Assembly: GCA_029747015.1 (NCBI GenBank)
Contig: JAKOGI010000336.1
Span: 480,001 to 544,000 of the forward strand
Source of the DNA: Carnegiea gigantea
Lineage: Eukaryota > Streptophyta > Magnoliopsida > Caryophyllales > Cactaceae
DNA length: 64,000 bases
Direction of reading: 5' to 3'
Shown here one piece after another: positions 47,366 to 58,277 of this stretch. Each line of letters starts with the position of its first letter. The first letter of the stretch is position 1. Below the pieces are notes generated by a model. It saw only the letters and a program-made list of their open reading frames with translations. It searched no databases and had not been told where the DNA came from. Made by a program: the position numbers and the translations under genes.

Positions 47366-48462
47366 TCACAACTTCAAGACTTGGCTCATTAAATCATAGG
47401 CAGTCAAAACACATAGGAGTTTATCAAACTCCTGGGACCAGAATTTCGAAAACACAAGGTAAGAGGCAATAACCAAAATCACACCAAAGATAATAAGTAT
47501 CCTTTTAACGTTATCAAAGGCCTTAGAAAATCATAGGAAGGATTAAAAAATGTAGTCCACATAACCTTCCTCGGCAAGTCCTGTAGGCATACACAGTAAG
47601 GGTCAATAAAGGGATCATACCCTCTTCTTAAGTAACTTAGGGACAGATAATCATCAACATTCCCACCAAGCATACTAAACATGTTGTCCCCATAGCCCAA
47701 ATCCATAGTAGCATTACAAATCTTGGGAATATCAATGGGAGCATCAATGTAATACTCGGAAGAAGGAGAGGATTGTGAACACATAGGTGATGAATGTGAA
47801 TGAACAAGGGGATTACGGAGAAAAATATCACAAACGAGACTAGGAAAGTCCTGATGTCCAAACACATCACGTAATCCCTCCAAATGAGTCCTAACTAGAT
47901 CATGCACCTCATCTAAAGTATTATCTGACTCAAAACATGCATAAACAACACTAAACCTAGAAACTACCCCGAAAGGCTCACCCAACACGATCCCCGTGCA
48001 CTTAGCTAAAGGGAAGGATAAATCAAATAAGGCTAGAACAACATGAGGATTGTCCACGGGTGATGCAAAGCCAGGTTGAGTATGTCATGCACAATGAGGG
48101 CATGAATTTATATCATGGTCATAAGAATTACACGACTCACTCCAAAAGGGGGCATAACAAGATCTACCATAAAATGCACAAGGATAAGAGAATGAATATC
48201 CCAAAACACAACTAGCCTGCTCAAATTCAAATGAATCCCAAATAATCCACTCTAGCAAATACCAAGCCTCATCGGCATTTTGACCAAGAAAACTACAATA
48301 CTTGATAAGAGCATGGGTTTTACTATTCACACCCTCATCAACAATGTCTAAAATTTTCCATTACCCATACAATAACCACATTGAGCAAGAAAAGCATTTA
48401 AATGCTTAAAATACCTACAAAAATAATCTATGCTTGAATTGGAGAAAATGAAAAATGGCCAT
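47366..48462 (-). pseudogene. Gag-like ORF of family C (copy C2), unrecognised family
   Basis: The ATG at 48462 (MAIFHFLQF) aligns with that of C1. The long intact part is 47479-48057 (192 codons), preceded by 48085-48330 (81 codons). The zinc-knuckle position (48100-48141) reads S-ES-C-NSYD-H-DINS-C, i.e. CX2CX4HX4C with the first Cys as Ser. Conserved blocks: AWYLLEW, GYSFSYPCAFYGRS, FASPVDN, GEPFGVVSRFSVVYACFES, MDLGYGDNMFSMLGGNV, LPRKVMWTTFFNPSYDF. After a frameshift near 47490 a hydrophobic segment (ILIIFGVILVIASYLVF) and EFDKLLCVLTAYDLM precede the stop at 47366. Less decayed than C1. Nucleic-acid binding is inferred from the knuckle; the role of the hydrophobic end is unknown. Confidence 0.7.
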
Positions 48463-48577
48463 CGTTTTTTTTCTCAAAATTTTTTATTTTTTAAGTTATA
48501 ATTATTTTGGTTTTTTTAGGGAAAAACACAAAATGCTTAGTCAAACATGTCGAGGAAAACCTAATACTTGACACTAA

Positions 48578-48595
48578 TCCCTGGCAATGGCACCA
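48578..48595 (-). other. Primer-binding site of C2
   Basis: Minus strand TGGTGCCATTGCCAGGGA, one or two changes from the Athila site. It lies 5 bp beyond the LTR end. Confidence 0.8.
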
Positions 48596-48600
48596 AAAAC

Positions 48601-49921
48601 TGGATAGGGCCTCAAGCGCACGGTGGTATTGTAGCAAATCATGGTCGATCTCAGAGGGACTAGGTCAAGCTACCGGGCTATGTTGCCACAAGATAGGCTA
48701 AGTAAATTAAAATTTTAGAATGAAATTAAACTAAACTTCTATCCAATCTAATGAATAGATATTCAAGGAATTAAACAAAACAAACTGTGTCTCAATTTAT
48801 GTATCAATCAAGCACTTCTTCCTCAATGTTTTAAAACTGACAATGGAAGTATCACAAACCTCTTTCAAAGTGAAGTGAAATACCTAATCCAATCAATTAC
48901 TATTTCTCAAGGGCTCTTGATTGATCATGTTCATTAGGCATGCGATTATCAAATTCGTGATTTCCCTATTGGCGTGACTTTCTTAAGACTCCGTGGAATC
49001 AAGTCAAATCCTAGGGTTCAAGTATTGAATTTCACCTTTCGGTCATTCACTCAATATCCAAAACATGCAAAAAAGTGATCAGGCTTCTCACAAGATAATA
49101 AACGTCTAGAATTTGATAAAACAATCCAATAATTCAAGGTACCAAAAGATATTAACACTAGATCAAGAAATTGGCTACTACTTTCATAAATACAAGTTTA
49201 AACAACAAAAGCAAATTCAAAGCACAAAACATAATTCCTAAAATGAGAAAAGAGAAAAGAAGGGAAGAGAAGAGAAGAGAAATGCTCAGCCAAAAAACTC
49301 GCTTGAATCAGTCAATTGCAAACCCCACATGGAATCGTTGTAAGATCTTCACTTCAATTCACTCTCTCCCTATAATCTAATACAAATCCTAATTTAGATG
49401 ATGGATTATGGTAGAATGGAATGGGATGAATGAAAGCCGTCAAACAAGGCTTCTATCACTGAAATCAAGTTTGTAAAACTGTCCAAACACTTTAACATGA
49501 ACAGTCATACAGAAATCTAGCAGATTTGTAGGAACATATCTCACCATGGATTGTCCATGGGGACCACCATGGACTGTGGGCACCACCACAGTTAGACTAT
49601 CATGGCCTCTCGTTCTGAGGCTCGATCAATTTTTGTCCTAGTGCTTCTCCTGGATCCTTCTGGGTCGTGGTATTGACCACGTACACCCATGTTTGGTGTC
49701 TTTGGGCCTCTTTTGCTATTTCCTTTGATCCACAAGGCTTGAAATCTTCATTATACTCATATAACTTGGCTCGCAAAGCCAAAATCCACAAATACTCTCA
49801 AAACAAGTGGAACCAAGTGTAATAGTAGAAACAAGGGCATAAATCATAAAAGTAAGCACACTAATGTCATAAAATGACTCACAATCACTCATAAAATCCT
49901 ATACAAATATGACATTCATCA
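48601..49921 (-). repeat. 5' LTR of C2
   Basis: Minus strand TGATGAATGTCATATTTG to GGCCCTATCCA; 1321 bp. Closely related to the C2 3' LTR, including the paired CCATGG boxes (49541-49600) and GTGAAATACCT / AGTGAATGACCGAAAGG-type words. A GAGAA-rich stretch lies at 49245-49280 on the plus strand. Confidence 0.85.
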
Positions 49922-49932
49922 ACGACGCTACA

Positions 49933-52484
49933 TGTAATAGTCCAACCCTAAAATTATTTAATTATGTTTACTTATTTAATTACCTCATGTTCATAATTTT
50001 TTTCTCATATTTATTTATTGTATTTATTCACCCCGATGGAAATTTTTTAGTTGGGCCCTCACTTAGCAATTCGGATCTTATTTGTTTATTTAATTGATTA
50101 ACAAAAACTTTGGAAGAATTTATAGTAGGCCCCAACAAGTTTAATCTAAGTAACTTATTTTGTTTCTATGACATTACAAAGATTTAATTTTAAGTTTCGT
50201 AAAAACGTTATCGTTACGAAGCATTTTATTCCCAAACCTAACTTATTTCGGCCGTTTTGAAGCCCAACAAGTTTGCTTATTAATCTAACTAACTAGCGTG
50301 ATTAAGCTTAACCATGGCTAGTCCAAAAAGGTTACTTTACTAGTTAAAAACTCAGTCAAGAGAGTTAGATTAGTCAACAAAACGCAACTCAATCCAAAAA
50401 TCAATTTTCTCTCTCCTCTTTCTTTCCCCCCACTACAACAACTCTAGCAATTTTTGGGTGCTTTTTCGGCCAGTTTTCCGGCCAGCCCTGGTGGTTTTCG
50501 ACCCCTCCAACATCCTAGTGCCTGAAGCTACCATCCTCCATCATTAAAACCACTAAACATCAGCTCCATCTCTACTTATCTTCAAGCAAAGTGAGTAATC
50601 TCGAAACTTGATCTTGTTGGTTTTGCTTTTTACTTTAGTTTTGATTCCTCTTTTGATGTTTGTGACCTTTAATCATGATGTTTTGATAAGAAATAAGAGT
50701 TATTTTGATGTTGATCATGGTGGAGTTGAGGTTGGATCATGCTAGGGTTAGGGTTGGTGTCAATCATGCAAGCTTGATGTTAAAGTGTTGGATTTTAATC
50801 GCTTTATCTTTAATTTGTTCATCTTCTAATCTATTGGTGTTTATGATGATGTTTTTGGTGATTTCAAATGAGTTGGAGTGAGTCCAAGTTGGCCATAAAC
50901 TTGGGTTTTGGCAAATAAGGTATGGTTTGGATTAAACTACCTTTAAGCTTGGTTTATGTGTGTATTTGATGGGAAAGTGATCTGTTTGGATATGATTATG
51001 AAGTGAATTTGAGTATGGTGATTTTGTATGCTGTTGGGATATACCAAAGTTTGTTTACATGCTTTTAAGGAATGGTTTAAGTTGAGAATTTGTGTAAAAA
51101 AGAGAGGTAAATGCTAAAACAGTGAGGGCTGAAAATTTTAAGAAAATAGGACAGAGTTCACGATTAAACTGGTAATGATCGGCCCATTGGAAAATTATTA
51201 TTTTTGTTGGATATATAGTTCAATGTGTTAGCTTTCAAATTCCTTTTGAATCGCATTAATCCAAGGTCTTGGAAACAGTTATGGGGTTTTACCAAAACTG
51301 TGCAGAATGGATCAAAATTGACATGCTTGTGTTCTAGCCTTATTTTGGGAATTCTATTGTGGGAATCAAGCTTGTTGTTCTAAATGAAACATTCTTGGGA
51401 CTTTCTAAGCTTTCCATATTGGGGTTTTGAGTCTCAATCAATGGTCAGATGATTAAGTTATGAGTCATTCTTTCTAAGCCTTTGTTATATTTTTACTTTT
51501 CTTTTACTAAATTATCAGCTATGAAATAAATATTTATGCCAACCATATGTTCCTCCAACGATAATTTTGCAAAGAATCAGAGCCTAATCTATCATTCCTT
51601 CCACTTTTGGGCATAACATTATTCAGCAACCTTACATTTAAAAATTTCAGGTACATTCATTGTCTGTATCTTTAAAAATCAGCACGTATTTATCAAAGTT
51701 ATAATGTTTTGGTAAGTATATCAATGAATTAGTTTAATCAGTGATTTATCACATAATTAGTGACCCCATCAGTTATCAGTTACAAGGCATATTCCTTCAC
51801 TTACCCACGTGACTTCAGGCCAGGTCCCGATCGGCTTGGCAAGTGTACACCTATCTTTAAATCGTAACAGTCACTAGGGGTTTACTATTAGATAATAATT
51901 GACAATCCAATTTCATATTTATCTCATTCCCTATGTTTAATTAAAAATAAATTGCAATACGGGCCCAACCAGTTTTTTTTTTCCATGAATGTTTAATGAT
52001 ACAGGAATGCATGTACTGAACTTTGGCTCATAGTTCGAAATATTTTCATGTTTTGTTTTAGAAAAGTGTTCAGTGAATCGCCCTCAGACGGGCAGAACTG
52101 CTGAAGATGATAAGTGAGCCGGGAAGTCTATATAGAATCGTGGTGTATTATCATAGAGATACTATAACACTGTATTGTGATATATTTTGGTGTTGAAACT
52201 GTATATTTTATCAGAATTCTATATTTTGGTGTAATCCTTGAGATGTTTGAATGGTTTTGATGTTAGAACAATTTCTACATTTATCTAAATGATCTGATGG
52301 GTTGTGATAGTGTGAATGGCTTTGATAGTAAACATGGATTATTATGGATAAGTTTATCATGTGCAAGCAAAATCTTGTCCTTGTTGGATGGTAGTAATAC
52401 CTAATCATTTCGGTTATCATTTCTAATTGGGGAAACTAATGAAAGAAATGCAAACAGTGATTTGCTTATATTTGGGGCGTTACA
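49933..52484 (+). repeat. 5' LTR of the Tekay element
   Basis: TGTAATAGTCCAACCC to GGGGCGTTACA, 2552 bp, aligned end to end with 58278-60776. An exon-like C/T-rich stretch (50405-50590) is followed by GTGAGTAATC, a plausible splice donor in the transcribed part of the LTR. Confidence 0.92.
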
Positions 52485-52488
52485 GATT

Positions 52489-52506
52489 TGGTGTCAGAGC
52501 CAGGTT
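52489..52506 (+). other. Primer-binding site (tRNA-Met)
   Basis: TGGTGTCAGAGCCAGGTT starts 5 bp after the LTR. It matches TGGTATCAGAGCC with one transition. Confidence 0.85.
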
Positions 52507-52694
52507 TATATTTTCTTTATGGAATATAGAGTTTAGAAATAAGAGGGTGAGAATGATTGGTAATGAGGGCCATTGTATACTGCTAGAGTGATATTAGAAG
52601 TGTAGTAATGATATTAGAAATGCGGGTTGCTTATATTTGCATGTTCCTTAATTATGGTTATGTATGCCTCTCATATATATCCTTTCTTTGTTAG

Positions 52695-53420
52695 ATGGAC
52701 CCTTATGGTGTTAACTTGATGCCGGGTGCATCTATGGCTGCTCACATCACGCTGCTACATGCTAGTATAGAGGCTCATGCACATGACCCTTTTTCTGAGT
52801 TTCACAGTATTATGGTCCGTGCATATAGACTGCTCTGGTCCTTGCTCGCAGTTCATTCGTGGGTGGAGTTTAGGCTCTGTTATCATCACTATATGGTAAT
52901 AGGGAACCCAGGTTAGGACGGGCCTATGTTTCAGGCCCAGGGGGCTTTGACCACAATCACTGCACAGTTGTTATTGAGGGAGGAGTTTGAGCAGAGGGGG
53001 ATTATCATGGAGACTCTACAGCATGTCTTCCCCTTACATCAGGCACATTCCCCTCCTACAGCCCCAGCACCAGCATAGAGACCACCCTTCCTGCACCCAC
53101 CAGGTACCCCACTGATGCCTAACAGTCCTGAGGAAGCTCATGTGGTGATAGACCTCCCTGATACACCAGAGATAGTGATAGTTAGTTCTGAGGACGAGGG
53201 CCATTAGGAGGAGAAGAATGATCCCGAGGACGATCAGGACATTGATGAGGTGGTGGTAGAGCAGCAGTGGGATTAGGAGATTGACGAGATGATATTAGAG
53301 CAACAGGTTGAGCAGGACGTTGGTAATGCCAAGTCAAAGGCATCGACTAGCTGCTTCGATTCAAGCGAAGAGTCTGATAATGAGTCCGACTCAGATTACG
53401 ATCCATCTGGGGATCGTTAG
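52695..53420 (+). pseudogene. Extra ORF between primer site and gag (241 codons, acidic tail), unrecognised
   Basis: One uninterrupted frame without any frameshift from ATG 52695 to TAG 53418-53420, broken only by four TAG codons (52914, 53076, 53205, 53274), several of which could be C-to-T changes of CAG. The N-terminal half has hydrophobic and aromatic motifs (MDPYGVNLMPGASMAAHI, RAYRLLWSLLAVHSWVEF). The middle is Pro-rich (PPTAPAP, PPFLHPPGT). The C-terminal third is very acidic and Ser-rich (SSEDEG, DPEDDQDIDEVVVEQQ, SSEESDNESDSDYDP). It is not the standard Tekay Gag, which follows at 53947. I do not recognise the family. Frame preservation relative to the broken gag-pol suggests real former coding. 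Confidence 0.6.
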
Positions 53421-53946
53421 GTGGTTCTAGGGGTTGGTGTTAGTAGTTTTCTTTTTAAGCCCTGTTTGTTTATAGCATGGTCAGTTTGGATGGATGTATT
53501 TTGTGTAGGATATGATATTGTATATAGTTAGTCCTATCCTCTCCGACCGTGATGACATGGTCCGTATCTCTTTTTGATCATATAGCGAACCTAGTGTCTA
53601 GGGGATAGTTAGTCTTTGGGGTTCAGGTAAGAGTCAAAACTGACTTTGTCTAGTCAGTTAAATGTAATATGTTTTGCTGATCATGTGCATAAACAGGTAG
53701 TTATGTATGTAATAAGTAGTTATGAAATGATATAATGAAGCTTTGGGTTTGTTTTCAATAATCTTTGAGTTATCTTAAATGTATTTGTTAGGCATGCTTA
53801 TCTTATATGCTTAGGTATTCCAGTGATTGAATTGTTTCGTATAATGCACGATCAGAATGTCCGAATCAGTACACAACAATGCTGAGATTCATATAGAGAA
53901 AATCTCGGATCATGGCTAGGGATCGGGTGATCAAGCCTCCCATCAT

Positions 53947-54776
53947 GTGCCACCAAATTTTGGTCAAATACCACCGATTCCTTCTGAGTTGGCTAACAAC
54001 ATGGGGGACCGAAACTACTGGCCGGCCTTAGTAGGTGAATTGATGAAGCGGATTCCCCAAGTACCTACTGAAACCCCTCCTAAAGACGATAAATTAGCGG
54101 ATAGGGTAGCACAACGTAACTCTAAAGTTTATGATGGAACTTATGATCCAGTAGTATTGGAAGAATGGATAAGGGGAATGGAGAAAATCTTTACAGTGGT
54201 AGAAGTGCCAGAAAAAAATAAAGTAGACATTGGAACGTATTATTTGACTGGTGAAGCTAACATTTGGTAGAATACTGTTAAGGAGAAGCTCGTAGGGTTT
54301 GAATTCACCTGGAATAAATTCTGAGTGAGTTGAGGGCAAAATTCTACCCAGTTGTGGTCTAAAGGCAAAAGGAGAAAGAGTTTATGGAGCTGAAGATGAG
54401 TGGCACCATAACTATGATGCAGTACGCCAGTAAATTTACAGAATTATCTAGGTCTGTTCCTGAGTTTATGTCATTTGAAAGGTTGAAGATGAGAAGGTTT
54501 GAAGAGGGTTTGGCCTTCTATATTCGAAATCAGTTAGTTGGGTAACCAATTGTGACTTACCAAGAACTATATGAGGGAGCGGCTGAAGTTAAGCGAGTAA
54601 AGACAAAGTTGAGAGCACTGAATCCAATCAACCAAAAGAGAAAGGGGTTTGAGCGAGGAACTCTGAGTGAGAGTGTGAACCAGCAGAAACGCACTCCTGC
54701 TCCCTCTAAGAGCCATCTTGCAGGCTCAACAGTACCCTGTGCGAAATGCAGCAAAACAAATCACACCACCCCTTAA
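53947..54776 (+). pseudogene. Tekay Gag
   Basis: The start MPPNFGQIPP is followed by the Gag core: YDGTYDPVVLEEWIRGMEKIF, VDIGTYYLTGEANIW, then (after a stop and a frameshift near 54320) SELRAKFYPVVV, EKEFMELKMSG, YASKFTELSRSVPEF, MRRFEEGLAFYIRNQLVG. The zinc knuckle near 54741 reads CAKCSKTNHTTP-stop-C, i.e. CX2CX4HX4C with a stop inside. Gag would coat the RNA in particles. 53421-53946 has no recognised gene. Confidence 0.85.
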
Positions 54777-55370
54777 TGCCGAATAGGAACTAATAAGTGC
54801 ATGTGGTGTGGAAGCCCTGAACACCTTATTACTGCATCCCTCCGAAGGATGAAGGCTGTAGACAAAGATGCAGTAAAACCCTTGGCCCCACCTCACCAAG
54901 GGGCCCCACCGCTAAGGCCTATAGCAGTAGGACGGGCGTATGTAATGAGCAAGATGGAAGCTGCCACCTCTGATACGGTAGTCATTGAAACTCTCTTTTT
55001 AAATTCAAAGCCATTTTGTGTATTATTTGACTTGAGTGCTACTCATTCATTTATATCCACCCGATCTGCCATGCAATTAAACCTAGAAGATAGGAGGATG
55101 AAAACCAATTATAAGATCAAGCTACCCAATGATTGTGTGACTAAATGCCTTATCTCCTATAAACTTGTTCCCATTACCATTGGTGGAACAACCTTCCCTG
55201 TGGATTTGATTTAATTTGATTTGTCTGATTTTGATATCATTTTAGGAATGAATTGGTTACACACCTATGGAGTTAAGATTGACTGTGAGGATGTTAAAGT
55301 TATTTTGAAAGATGAAAAAGGAGAGAAGTATTCTTCTATGGGCAGAGAGAGGAAAAATCCTATCCCTTAA
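54777..55370 (+). pseudogene. Tekay second knuckle and aspartic protease
   Basis: A knuckle-like CMWCGSPEHLITAS (last Cys is Ser) is followed by the protease: VVIETLFLNSKPFCVLFDLSATHSFIST, where the active-site DSG reads DLS; two transitions (TCG to TTG, GGT to AGT) explain it. Then TTFPVDLI, stop, FDLSDFDIILGMNWL, with GMDWL changed to GMNWL. The long frame (54801-55214) is open but the enzyme would be inactive. Confidence 0.85.
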
Positions 55371-56960
55371 TTTCTGCTATGAAAGCAAGTAAGTTATTTT
55401 GTCAAAGGTGTATGGGATATTGGTGTTATGCTATTGACACCCAAGCAAAAGAAGAAAAAGCTGAAAATATTCCTGTAGTCTGTGAATTTAAGGATGTTTT
55501 CCCTGAAGAGTTACCAGGATTACCCCCGTAGAGGAAAATTGATTTTGAAATTGAATTAATCCCTGATGTCCCACCTATTTCGAAAGCCCTATATCTATGG
55601 CCCCAACTGAACCTAAGGAACTGAAGCTTCAATTAGATGAGCTATTGTAGAAGGGCTTTATTAGGCCAAGTGTGTCACCATGGGGTGCCCCAGTGTTGTT
55701 TGTAAAGAAAAAGGATGAAACCTTAAGGCTGTGTATTGACTTCAGGGAGTTAAATAAGATCACCATCAAAAATAAATATTCTTTGCCATGAATTGATGAC
55801 TTGTTTGATCAATTGTAAGGATCAGGAGTCTTCTCTAAGATTGATTTGCAGTGAAGGTACCATCAACTTAGGATTAAACCTGAAGACATCTCCAACACTG
55901 CGTTTAGAACTAGGTATGGTGACTATGAGTTTACAATGATGCCATTTGGTCTCACCAATGCTCCCGCAGCCTTCATGGATCTTATTAACAGAGTCTTCAG
56001 ACCCTACCTAGATAAATTTGTGGTGGTGTTCATAGATGACATTCTTATCTATTCTAAGGATAGAGATAAACATGCTGATCATTTGAGGATGGTGTTACAA
56101 ACCCTGAGAGAGCATCAACTTTATGGCAAATTAAAGAAGTGTAAATTTTAGTTGGAAGAAATGGTGTTTTTGGGGCATGTGGTTACAAAAGAAGGAATCA
56201 AAGTTGACCCCCAAAAGGTGAAGGCACTCACAGAGTGGTCAAGGCCTACTAACATCACTGGGATTAGAAGCTTTCTGGGTTTAGTAGGTTATTATTGAAG
56301 GTTCATCAAGAACTTTTCAAAAATGGCTTCACCCCTGACCAATCTGCTGAAGAAAGAGAACAAGTTTGAGTAGACCAAAAAATGTGATAAAGCTTTTCAA
56401 AAGCTAAGGCAGCGACTAACTACCGCCGTAATCCTAACGCTACCAATGGAAGGTAAGGAGTATACCATTTATAGTAATGCTTCAAAGAACGGATTGGGGT
56501 GTGTTCTGATGCAGGAAGATAAGGTAGTAGCTTATGCCTCTCGACAGCTCAAACCCTATGAGAAAAACTATCCTACCCATGACTTGGAGTTAGTAGCAGT
56601 GGCCTTTGCGCTGAAAATTTGGAGACATTACTTATATGGAGTACCATGCAAGATTTATACTGACCATCAAAGTTTGAAGTATATCTTCACCCAGAAGGAG
56701 CTTAACTTGAGGCAATGGTGTTGGCTTGGGCTGCTTGAGGATTATGATTTACAAATTCAATATCATCCAGGAAAAGCAAATGTTGTAGCAGATGCCCTGA
56801 GTAGGAAAGTGCAATATAGTTCAAATACTATGGTGATTACTCAGTTGAGTCTCTTAAAAGAACTTGAGGACTTGGGAATTCAACTAGTGTCCCATGGGCA
56901 AGCACATGTTCAATTATCAGCATTTACCTTACAGCCGTCCATAGTGGAGGAAATTTGAGT
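55371..56960 (+). pseudogene. Tekay reverse transcriptase and RNase H
   Basis: [109 protein letters not shown] (catalytic pair intact). RNase [59 protein letters not shown], ending VVADALSRK. The first RNase H Asp (YSDAS) is Asn. Stops at CAG/CAA/CGA/TGG positions recur (about 55529, 55648, 55791, 55815, 55852, 56149, 56297, 56371). Only a few frameshifts: decay is mainly by point transitions. Confidence 0.9.
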
Positions 56961-58243
56961 GAACCAAGAAAGAGATCCTGAACTCTAAAGAATAAAGCAA
57001 AATTTAGAGAAAAGAAAGTCTCCTGGGTTTGTAGTACATGAGGATGGGACCCTGCGATTCTAGAATTGCCTATGTATGCCCCGAAATGAGGAATTAAGAA
57101 AACAGATCCTAGAGGAGGCTCACAATACTTGCTACTCAGTGCATCTAGGAGGCACCAAGATGTACAGAGATTTAAGGAAATACTTCTGGTGGAATAATAT
57201 GAAAAAGGAGGTTGCAGAATATGTAAACAAGTGTCTGACCTGCCCGAAAGTTAAAGCAGAACATCAGCGTCCTGTGGGTGAATTACGACCCCTCGAAATT
57301 CCCACTTGGAAGTGGAATTCGATCTCAATTAACTTTGTTATGGGTTTATCCCTTTCTGCTCGAAGAAGAATGCTATTTGGGTTATAGTTGATCGGCTTAC
57401 CAAGTCAGCCCATTTTCTGCCAATCAATGATACCTGCAGGGTTGAAAAACTAGCCTAGTTGTATGTTAAAGAGATAGTCCGACTACACGGAATCCCCTTA
57501 GATATAGTATCAAATAGGGATCAAAGATTCCAAGCCCGTTTTTGGCAAGCACTTCAAAAGGCCTTTGGGACCAAATTGAACTTTAGCAGCTCTTATCACC
57601 CTGAGACAGATGGGTAAACTGAAAGAGTGAATCAAATTCTAGAGGACATGTTAAGAGCTTATGTGTTGGAATTCCAAGGGAAGTGGGAAGATGATTTGCC
57701 GTGGAAACAATAAGAAGGATTCGGAAGCACATTAAGGTTGTCCAGAGTCAGCAAAAGAGTTATGCGGACAAGAGAAGGAGGTCTTTGGTGTTTCAAATAG
57801 GTGATAAAGTTTTTCTAAAAGTATCGCCAACTAAGGGTATCCAGAGGTTCAGGGTGCGAGGTAAATTGAGTCCACGATATATTGGACCATATGAAATTAT
57901 TAGAAAGTTGAATCCTGTAGCTTATCATTTGGATCTACCGGTAGAGCTAGAATACGTGCATAACGTGTTTCACATCTCTCAGCTTGGAAAGTACACGTCG
58001 GATCCAAACCACGCCATTGCATCTGAACCTATTGAAATCACTGCGGATTTAGTATATGAAGAGCAGCTAATCTAAATACTAGATCACAGGATTAAGCAGT
58101 TGCGCAACAAGCAGATACCTCTAGTCAAAGTACTATGGTCAAATCATATCTCCCAAGAAGCTACTTGGGAGACTAAAGAGGAAATGAAAGCCAAATATTC
58201 ACAATTATTTGAGGTAATCTCACATTACATGGAAAAGTCATAA
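56961..58243 (+). pseudogene. Tekay integrase with C-terminal chromodomain
   Basis: Zinc-finger region HNTCYSVHLGGTKMYRDLRK and CLTCPKVKAEHQRPVG; core WNSISINFVMGL (Asp to Asn, 57331-57333), frameshift near 57345, [31 protein letters not shown] (Asp to Asn, 57513-57515), [20 protein letters not shown] (Glu kept). After EDDLP near 57700 about 50 codons expected in the family are missing. The C-terminal domain follows (QKSYADKRRR, GDKVFLKVSP, GKLSPRYIGPYEI, YHLDLPVELEYVHNVFHISQ). A chromodomain-like end, IKQLRNKQIPLVKVLWSNH then ATWETKEEMKAKY, terminates at 58241-58243. The chromodomain would target heterochromatin. Confidence 0.9.
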
Positions 58244-58261
58244 GTTTCAAGGGCGAAACTC

Positions 58262-58277
58262 TTCAAGGGAGGAAGGC
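58262..58277 (+). other. Polypurine tract of the Tekay element
   Basis: CAAGGGAGGAAGGC immediately precedes the 3' LTR and would prime plus-strand synthesis. Confidence 0.75.

Larger units (their letters stand above)
44169..49921 (-). mobile_element. Complete family-C non-autonomous LTR retrotransposon (C2)
   Basis: Two LTRs (44169-45504 and 48601-49921), primer site, one gag-like ORF, long non-coding 3' region, hairpin motif and PPT, all on the minus strand, total 5753 bp. Flanking pentamers GCGAC (44164-44168) and ACGAC (49922-49926) agree at 4 of 5, consistent with one aged target duplication. No protease, RT or integrase sequence lies inside, so mobilisation would need proteins in trans, presumably from Athila. 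Inserted in the leader of a Tat element. Confidence 0.8.
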
